NCBI GenBank assembly: GCA_001970855.1
Contig: LSSN01000304.1
Coordinates: forward strand, 1-16,756
Direction: 5' to 3'
Origin: Smittium culicis
Taxonomy: Eukaryota > Kickxellomycota > Harpellomycetes > Harpellales > Legeriomycetaceae
Length of the DNA stretch: 16,756 bases
The position numbers were made by a program, and so were the translations under genes. This document shows positions 9,998-16,756 of this stretch, piece after piece. The first letter of the stretch is position 1, and every line of letters begins with the position of its first letter. The notes below the pieces were generated by a model, which saw only the letters and a list, made by a program, of their open reading frames with translations, searched no databases and had not been told where the DNA came from.

Positions 9998-12718
9998 TTA
10001 TATTTTAGATACATAACCAGCAAATATTATTGATGTTCCTTGCATAAAAACTATTGGGTACCCTAGTTGGATATACTCCTTTCTAACAAGAAGTTGGATT
10101 TTTGCAGTGACAATATCTCCACTTCGAAGGATGTCTTCATAAGGCGAGTCAATATTTGAAATACTACCAATAGGATAATGTTTAGTTCTACTTTTAGCTT
10201 CGAAATTAGTGTATATTGCATTTGGATTTGGATCAGAATTGTTACTTATATTTATAGGAAGCGCAGATTCTAAATCTTTTATTTTGAAATCGAAAAGTTT
10301 AGTGCCTAGTGTCCCATTTTGCCGAGAAGCATCTTCACCGAAATTTGATTCCGGTCCAAATAGGCTATTGTAGCTTGGTATAAGATCAGCACTAGGTACA
10401 TTGGCTGCTAGGATTTTTTGAGACGATTCTGTATCGAATCTTATAAGTTTATTCCAAATACCGTCATAATATCTAGAATTTTCACTATTGCTGTCGTTTT
10501 TGTCTAAATTATTGGGATTGTTGATAAAACTTGAATTTGATTCACTATTTTCGGCATCAATCTTGTTGGGGGAACTGTGTTTGCGCTTTTTTTTTTCGAG
10601 TGAGGATTGGAACTTGAATTTTTTACCATTATAAAAAATACTGCTAATTTTTGCTTGTTGTCTTATTGATCCAGTATATACTGTTCCAACACAACTCATG
10701 TCAATCATATTTTTAAATTCGACGAGAACAACGTTCACCAAAAACTCAATACGAACATTACCATCAGGTAGATTGCTAAATTTAGTCAATCTATAAAGAT
10801 CAGAGCCTTCGAATGAGTTATGAGCTTCGTTGAAATGAGATCTGTTTTTGATAGAGAAAAGTTCAAATTTTTCCGCAAAAAAGGGGGAATGTACAGTCTT
10901 TGGGTATTTTTCACCGCTCAAATTTACTCCGTTTGGATTCAGGCTTGATAATTTCGGTTGTTTAATAAAAGAGTTAGTAGAATCAACCAGGCTATGTTGA
11001 CATTGAAATAAAATTGATCCAGGTCTGACTAGAGCAAACTTTTGAAAATAATCGGTTTCATCAATGCTTATTTCTATTGACACAAGATCGCCTTTATTTG
11101 CAATATTGGTTGGCTCGCCGTGATGCAAAATAGATAGTAAATTGACTTTTTTGAAAAGTCCAAACTTGTCTGGGCCTAATAAGCAAATTAGCTGCTGATT
11201 TTTAGATTGGGCTGATTCATAATCAGTGTAAGCGAGAGTAGAGTTATTTAAAGCTTTTTGATTTGAAATAAAGGAGGAATCATAGTTTATCGAGAGGGAG
11301 CCTGATCTAACCAGTCCAAGCAAAACGATACTTCCTTCGATAGATTTGAAAATCTTTTCTACTTCAAATTTACCAATATCATACTCTTTTTTTTCGTTAG
11401 GCCCAAGGGGGGTGGAATTCTGTAGATTATTATAAATTAAATTCCTGGGACTTAGGTTGCTTATAAATTTATTTAGAATAACCATACTTTGCTGCATGCA
11501 AGAACATAAGAAGATTGGAACTAGCTTAGATTGAGAGTAAGCGTAGGACATTTCATGTATCTGATTAGAATCGAATTTGTTTAAGGTAGTATTAATCACA
11601 GTTTGGCCAGAATTTGGAATAGCAGCTTGGGATAAACTGGCTAAAGAGTGGATAAATGATGATATTAAATCCTTATTAACAAGGTCCATTTTTGTGATAA
11701 CAAACATAATTGGGGCACGAAGTATTAGAGATAGAAGGATATTTCTGTAAACAGAAATACCCAAATTTAAGGTATCAGCGCTGAGCACAATCATAATATA
11801 ATCTGGAGATTTCCCTAGAGTTCCTCTAATGGTGGTTTTTAAATGTTTAATATGTCCACATGTGTCAACAAATGCAACATGTTTTAGCACCTTGTTTCCG
11901 GGGTCTGAGCTAATAGATTTTTCAATATCTAATTCCTCTTTCGGAGATGGGAGGAAATCAAAATCGGAGGTATCAATATCGTTAAGCTTTGGATTTTCAG
12001 CAATTTTAATAACCTCCTGGCTTATAGAAGAGCTAGTTCCGGAAATAAGTTCATGGCGATGTCTTAATATACCTAAACGAGCACGCCCTCTTCCGTTATC
12101 TTTAACTTTATGCGCCAAGCATCCTAGAAGAGTAGATTTGCCAACCTTATGCTCTCCTAATAGTACAAAACGAATGTCAGTAGAATTATTTTTATTTTTT
12201 CTGGTTTTTATGGTAACTTCACACGCAAATAGAGGTACATTATCTGAATTATTAGTAGCTTTGTTAAATTCGCTTAAGCATGAATTTGAAGGTTCTGAGA
12301 TGAATGATAGAGGCTTTAAATCTTTGCTGTGTGCTAATGATGAATTCTTATATTTTGGATATAATCTACGCCATTTGGAGCTGCTTATATAAGCGCTTTT
12401 GAGTAGTTTAGCGGCTTTTTCGAGAGCGGATATAGTTTCTACCATTTCAGACTCAGGAATTCCTTTTATAGTACCATCATCGAGGACACCTAATTGATAG
12501 ATAGCTTCGCCGTTTCCCTGAGACAAGCGCCATAATAGCTGGGTAGAAAGATGTGATATTTTTCTCTTAGTGACATTAATAAGTTTATATTTATATTCCA
12601 CATTACCACAGGTATCCAATTCAGGGGGAAGGGAAATAAGGCTTTCGTTGGTAATTGTACCCCTACTTTTCGAATCGATTTTTTTTTCTTCGCTAAAAAA
12701 TAGTTCTTTGGAAGTCAT
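9998..12718 (-). CDS. GTPBP1: GTPBP1/GTPBP2-family translational-type GTPase, single exon, 906 aa
   Basis: The family resembles EF-Tu/eEF1A and in animals is linked to ribosome rescue and mRNA turnover. The N-terminal block LPPELDTCGNVEYKYKL (30-46) and LLWRLSQGNGEAIYQLGV (61-78) is the family-specific leader. G1 is GEHKVGKST (188-196), followed by DNGRGRARL (207-215) and the SGTSSSIS switch-1 region (226-233). G3 is DTCGH (285-289), keeping the catalytic-type His289. G4 is TKMD (342-345). Domain II starts near 446 (YDIGKFEVEKIF). The end has TGSIRQQAKI (682-691) and RSGDIVTAKIQLLVRKEYIQ (865 on), matching domain III. At 906 residues it is longer than the animal proteins (about 600-670). The excess lies in polar insertions at about 235-278, 470-510, 570-650 and above all 703-860 (Ser/Asn-rich). 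The G1 loop (EHKV) and G3 (TC) differ from the recalled animal GNVDAGKST and DLAGH. There are no introns, unlike the three genes to the left. The plus-strand open frame at 11829-12392 is a shadow. Confidence 0.95.
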   Translation of the reverse strand: MTSKELFFSEEKKIDSKSRGTITNESLISLPPELDTCGNVEYKYKLINVTKRKISHLSTQLLWRLSQGNGEAIYQLGVLDDGTIKGIPESEMVETISALEKAAKLLKSAYISSSKWRRLYPKYKNSSLAHSKDLKPLSFISEPSNSCLSEFNKATNNSDNVPLFACEVTIKTRKNKNNSTDIRFVLLGEHKVGKSTLLGCLAHKVKDNGRGRARLGILRHRHELISGTSSSISQEVIKIAENPKLNDIDTSDFDFLPSPKEELDIEKSISSDPGNKVLKHVAFVDTCGHIKHLKTTIRGTLGKSPDYIMIVLSADTLNLGISVYRNILLSLILRAPIMFVITKMDLVNKDLISSFIHSLASLSQAAIPNSGQTVINTTLNKFDSNQIHEMSYAYSQSKLVPIFLCSCMQQSMVILNKFISNLSPRNLIYNNLQNSTPLGPNEKKEYDIGKFEVEKIFKSIEGSIVLLGLVRSGSLSINYDSSFISNQKALNNSTLAYTDYESAQSKNQQLICLLGPDKFGLFKKVNLLSILHHGEPTNIANKGDLVSIEISIDETDYFQKFALVRPGSILFQCQHSLVDSTNSFIKQPKLSSLNPNGVNLSGEKYPKTVHSPFFAEKFELFSIKNRSHFNEAHNSFEGSDLYRLTKFSNLPDGNVRIEFLVNVVLVEFKNMIDMSCVGTVYTGSIRQQAKISSIFYNGKKFKFQSSLEKKKRKHSSPNKIDAENSESNSSFINNPNNLDKNDSNSENSRYYDGIWNKLIRFDTESSQKILAANVPSADLIPSYNSLFGPESNFGEDASRQNGTLGTKLFDFKIKDLESALPINISNNSDPNPNAIYTNFEAKSRTKHYPIGSISNIDSPYEDILRSGDIVTAKIQLLVRKEYIQLGYPIVFMQGTSIIFAGYVSKI

Positions 12719-12973
12719 CTAGATTTTTGAACTTTTTCTTATGTGGTTAGTTTGAATAATTGAAAATTTTTGGCATGAATGAAAAGCAATGTATATGATT
12801 GATCATTATAATATATACGGGAATTTTTTTAAAATATATCAAAAAAAACGCTGCTGGGAAAAGATACTATAATAGCTTAAAACTAAATTTAAACAAATGT
12901 CTTTTTTTGTGTAGTGGTTATAGAAGTATTAACATTGGGTTTATATACTTTGTGAATTAATTACAAGTGATTT
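12719..12973. promoter_or_regulatory. Upstream region of the GTPBP gene
   Basis: These 255 bases lie between the GTPBP start codon and a small open frame upstream on the same strand. They presumably carry the promoter and leader. They are AT-rich, with an AAAATATA-type stretch near 12832-12838. No distinct motif could be singled out. Confidence 0.4.
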
Positions 12974-14009
12974 TCACAGCCACAAAGAATATATAATAAC
13001 TACAAATAAAATATAACCTGATATATAAAAGATAGTTAATAAATCCTGCTGTAGATAAGAATTTGTGTTTAATAATTTCTCCCCAAGATATACTGATGAA
13101 TAGCCATCAATAGAATCTCCTTTTTTTGCAACCAATAACATGTTTGAAAATGTCCAACACCATGACTCTTTACTTGTCATTAGCCTGAATTTCAGGGCTT
13201 ATGCTGCGCGTGGTCTAACTATTGGCTGCATTAAATTAAAGCGATGATATCTGCTAATAAGAAGCGATTTTAGAAAACAAGTAATATTCAAGCTGGGAGC
13301 TAATTCGTGATTTGGCAGGAATTTAAAGTATAGTACACACATACATTTATTTTCAGCTCAGTAACAAAAGCTACAGCAAATCTGTTTTGACGATATGAAT
13401 ACTTTGCTTTTTCAACTGTGGTTATTAAGAAATAAAATGGTTCCTTTAATTTTACGATTGAAAACTTATTAACTCAAGGCACTTAATTGAATACCATCTT
13501 ATTACGGTTCATATTTGGAATTAATGTCGGAATTATAGATTAAAAACCATTACTCCCTGAATTTTATTTACTCACAGGACATTATTTTGAATAATATCAC
13601 ATTGAGAATAGACTCATATTTGAAGGAAATTTTAAAAAAAGGGTGAGAGGTTAACCCCATAATTTCTACGTTGCGAGTTTTAAAATATGTGGTATTTTCA
13701 TAGCTTATAAAAAATTCAAGCTCATATTTAACGCAACCTTGATATTTGTCGGATGAAATAAATTTTATCAATTAAAATAAAATATCACTACATACTTTTA
13801 TATCTTATGAAGCACAATAAGCGACTATTATTTAATAAACAAAATATTCGAAATTATGGAGATTTCGTATTTCTAAAATTCTAGAGGAGTGAATAAAGTA
13901 TAATTGTAATAAATTCACAAGCAATTATTTACTTTAAAAGGTCAAATGAATTAAACACTACTGGTCCTGATACCAAATATTTAAGTTTGAGAGGGAAGAT
14001 TTTGTTTAC
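12974..14009 (-). other. Unrecognised coding-like minus-strand segments (possible gene or relic)
   Basis: Four segments look more protein-like than the surrounding AT-rich DNA. (1) 14009-13933 follows a TAG acceptor, is open for 25 codons (including YLVSGPVVFNSFDLL) and ends at GTAAAT. (2) 13771-13568 is open and reads VKYELEFFISYENTTYF and VEIMGLTSHPFFKISF; a good donor, GTGAGT, is at 13575. (3) From about 13464 to 13345 it reads KEPFYFLITTVEKAKYSYRQ, then NRFAVAFVTELKIN. (4) 13184-12974 follows a CAG acceptor, reads ESWCWTFSNMLLVAKKGDS and ends in a hydrophobic helix (LLTIFYISGYILFVVIIYSL) and a stop. I do not recognise the protein. The joins between 1 and 2 and between 2 and 3 would need AAG or GAG acceptors or do not keep phase, whereas all 15 trusted introns use TAG or CAG. 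It may be a decayed gene, a gene with exons I missed, or chance. Confidence 0.25.
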
Positions 14010-15145
14010 CTAAATTATTAATTTTATTATTTTTTCATCTATTAGCTTAACATTTTTTGCCTATATAGTGCCTAAGATATGAAATAGAAAAATAACAACG
14101 ATTATCACAATCTAAGATGTAATGAAATACTAGAAGATTATTAACCGTAAAGATGGATAAATTTTTATTTAATTAAATTTCTTGGTATCTTTATAATATA
14201 CTAAGCATGTTTTGGAAAAAAATTCAAAATTTTGCAAGTATTTGAGATTGTTACTTCAAATTCATTCTGTTTAACTTGATAACGAATTTACATTTTAATT
14301 ATGAATTCGAAAATGGAATTTATTTATGGATATGGACAACACTGGTGATTACATTTCACTAAATCTGGATCTTATAATAGATAGAGTTAATATCCTGTGA
14401 AATTGATTTCAGTAAGCTATCATCTAATAAATGCGCAGTAAATTATTTCATTTTTTCTGCTATTAAATTTAGATTGAAAATTTTTATGCATAAATCAAAG
14501 TATTATTTTTTATAATATAGTAAAAAACACCGTAATTCGTCTGTGGAAATCAAAAATAAACTACTTGATTTTGAATACATGTTTCAAATATTGAATTTTT
14601 TAGTTTCAACTTGTATTTTATCAAAGGATTTAAATTCAAATGTAAATAAAATTTCACTTTTTTTGACGCCATTGTGTATTTTAAAGATCAATATGTACTT
14701 TTTCTCTCGATTAATTCTCAATTTTATATATCTATAATAGAATTTCAACTGTCTAGAAGTTCTATTGAAAATATAAAAAACTAAGAATGATTATCTACCT
14801 TAAACTTTAGATTTTCAGGAAGTATGAAAAGCTAGTACCTGACCTTTAACAGAAAATTTTAACCACATGCTTTTATTTTCAAATAAAGATTGATTTTAAC
14901 AGCATAAAAATAAACCGTCTTTTATACAATCATTTTGGACATACTGGTTTCCAGAAAATAATTATAGACTATCAAAAAATGAATCCTCAAAAATCAAATT
15001 TGGAAAATCAATTTTAAATTATTAGTTGGGAAAAAAGCTAATTTTTTTTTTGTCTTGGTGATTTTATTAAACACAATTTAAAAGCGACTAAAAAACTATC
15101 AAAGATATTTAAAAATTTAAAAAAATATCATAAAAATAATTTTTC

Positions 15146-15205
15146 AATCGACACCCATCCGCCGGTTCAGCAGCTTCATACTTACATAGCATTGGTTCAA
15201 GGTGA
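15146..15205. other. Isolated GC-rich island in the AT desert
   Basis: About 60 bases, near 47 percent GC by eye, stand in DNA that is overwhelmingly A and T. The plus frame reads IDTHPPVQQLHTYIALVQ and then meets a good donor (G|GTGAGA at 15202). The minus strand contains a consensus donor GTAAGT (15185-15180). It could be a lone exon, part of a non-coding RNA, or an insert. No tRNA fold or known RNA was seen. Confidence 0.35.
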
Positions 15206-16466
15206 GAAATTAGTTGATAATAATTTTAAATCACGAGATATCCAATATTTTAACCTATTCGTCTTTCTAGCTATTTAAATTTTTTTTATTTAATAATTAA
15301 AAGATCTCGCTATAATTAGAAAAAAATTTCATTTTTACTATTATTTTTCTTATTCATGTCCTAAAATGGACTGATTTTTTTAATTTTTACTTTCTATACG
15401 ATTTTTAAGCTTATTTTCATATCCATTGACTGAAAAAATATTACTAATTTCAATTCCAATTTTTTTTCTCTAAAAAAAATCAGGTTTATTCAATAATTTT
15501 AAGTTATTCATAAATAATCATTTTTAATTTGCAAAAAAATGTGAAAAATCATTCCACGCTTCATTTGAGGATTACTAACATAAATTAATAATTTATTTTA
15601 CTTTATGTTACTTTATTCTTAAATATCTTTTTGAATTCAAATCACTTCTCTTAACATGATTATTTCAATTCAAGCAGTTGAATTTCGCCTCTATATATGA
15701 CACTTAATAATAAAATAACATATTGAAAAAACAACTTTTAATAAAAATTGATATAAAATTTTAATGAGATTTTTATTTTGAAATAAATAAATTAAACGCT
15801 ATTCTTGAATTTATGGAACTTTTTTTTTGATTTTCGACTATTTTTAAGAATAATTACTGCGTAAGATCACATTCTATGTTCGCTTACTATTTTTAAATCT
15901 CTGTTTCTTTTTTTTATCAATTTTAAATAAATTATATTTTAATTAGAAATAAAATATTTTGTAACTGATTATATATAAATTCAAAGATTCAAGTTTATTA
16001 TTTAATGTATCATTTTTTTGGTATGAAAAAAAAATCTTTTGACCTGAACTTTGATCACAAATTATTAAGTTTGAACTATTTAAAAATAATTATTATTATA
16101 TCAAGTTATCGCATTTTTTGCTTCGACTGATAACAATTAAAAAAAAATCGGATGTGGTTTATAATAAAATGTTTTAGTAGATTTTTAGGGTATCATAACT
16201 ATATAAAATCTCGTATAGTTCTTTTTTGTAATTATTTACTATTTTTTACTTGCAATTGCTTATTTATTTATGCAAATTGTGTTTACTTTATAGTTTCGAG
16301 GCTTGAATTTATTGAAATTCGCTAATAAAATCTCTGAAAGTATGAAAATTTTCAAGAAATATTTTTAATTAAAAGAAACAAAAATTTTTTCACTAGGTTC
16401 TTGATTCATGATTTTTAACATAGTTTATAAAAATTTGCCTATCATCTTTTTAAAAAAAGTGTCACG

Positions 16467-16490
16467 ATTTAACATTTAACATTTAACATT
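16467..16490. repeat. 7-bp tandem repeat (ATTTAAC, 3.4 copies)
   Basis: Three exact copies of ATTTAAC at 16467-16473, 16474-16480 and 16481-16487 are followed by ATT. This is a minor microsatellite-like repeat with no associated gene. Confidence 0.8.
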
Positions 16491-16756
16491 ATATTATCAA
16501 TGTATAATAAAGTAAATATAATGATCAAAATATGAAGAGTTTACTCTATTTTTTTATGTATAGTTTTCAAATTAATATCCATATTCTTTAAACTTTAATT
16601 AAATAATATATTACACTATATAAAAAGAAATATTTAAAAAATTAAATGTGAGAAATTTCATTTTCATTATACTCTAAATCTTTATAAATAATTTAGAATA
16701 TATTTTCTCAAATTTTTAAGTTTTAAATGACATAATTTAACGATTAAAAAGTGTTT

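Larger units (their letters stand above)
14010..16756. other. AT desert with no recognisable gene
   Basis: About 2.7 kb, strikingly AT-rich with many A and T runs. I see no supported gene or RNA. A few short minus-strand open stretches at about 14.05-14.45 kb could extend the unknown segments to the left, but they contain stops and lack matching splice sites. The plus-strand 64-residue open frame at 14543-14737 is Ile/Leu/Phe/Asn-rich as expected by chance. The exceptions are a GC-rich island at 15146-15205 and a 7-bp tandem repeat at 16467-16490. Confidence 0.6.

Noticed and set aside
11829..12392. Plus-strand open frame of 187 codons
   Set aside because: It lies wholly inside the GTPase domain of the minus-strand GTPBP gene and has no family features.
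13187..13199. CCTGAATTTCAGG near-palindrome in a GC-richer patch
   Set aside because: No room for a loop and no tRNA or other RNA fold around it; treated as chance.
14041..14460. Further minus-strand exon-like pieces upstream of the 13-14 kb segments
   Set aside because: Each contains in-frame stops before a donor, or phases do not match the next piece.
14543..14737. Plus-strand open frame of 64 codons
   Set aside because: Composition (Ile, Leu, Phe, Asn, Lys) is what random AT-rich DNA gives; no motif or splice context.
15190..15205. GGTTCAAG resembling a tRNA B box
   Set aside because: No A box, acceptor stem or anticodon arm at the right spacing.
1..16756. CRISPR arrays, insertion sequences, prophage or bacterial-type operons
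   Set aside because: No regularly spaced repeats, transposase frames, terminal inverted repeats or ribosome binding sites; the confident genes are eukaryotic with spliceosomal introns.

Overview
This looks like eukaryotic nuclear DNA from a very AT-rich, intron-rich genome, most likely an early-diverging fungus. That placement is inference. It rests on the fungal-type C-terminus of the CCDC47 homologue, the yeast-like EMG1/Nep1 core, a one-exon Pmp3 proteolipid, short GT-AG introns and the standard genetic code. There is no sign of operons, ribosome binding sites or phage.

The left third (about 0.2-5.5 kb) is gene-dense. A CCDC47-like ER protein (complement of 234..2259, nine exons) and an ICT1-type mitochondrial release factor (complement of 2552..3624, five exons) lie in tandem on the minus strand. 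The second is divergent from the ribosome-assembly methyltransferase EMG1/Nep1 (4081..5496 plus, four exons). I rebuilt all three by splicing. Fifteen introns of 69-220 nt join in consistent phase and give full-length proteins of 369, 185 and 356 aa. Thirteen of the 15 acceptors are TAG and two are CAG.

The middle holds a single-exon PMP3/UPF0057 proteolipid (7834..8040 plus), with a perfect 15-bp inverted repeat about 60 nt upstream. It sits between two AT-rich gaps of about 2 kb each. A large single-exon GTPase of the GTPBP1/GTPBP2 family (complement of 9998..12718, 906 aa) follows, carrying long Ser/Asn-rich insertions.

The right part (12.7-16.8 kb) has no recognisable gene. Coding-like minus-strand segments between about 12.97 and 14.01 kb could be an unrecognised gene or a relic. 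I could not join them into a phase-consistent model using the TAG/CAG acceptors seen elsewhere. The last 2.7 kb is an AT desert with one isolated GC-rich island near 15.15-15.21 kb.

Four of the five genes are housekeeping: membrane-protein biogenesis, ribosome rescue in mitochondria, small-subunit assembly, and a translational-type GTPase. They share broad themes of translation and membranes but form no evident pathway cluster. I saw no convincing novel multi-gene system. The points most worth a second look are the inverted repeat upstream of PMP3, the acidic Ser-Glu extension on EMG1, the intronless and expanded GTPBP gene, and the unexplained 13-14 kb segments.
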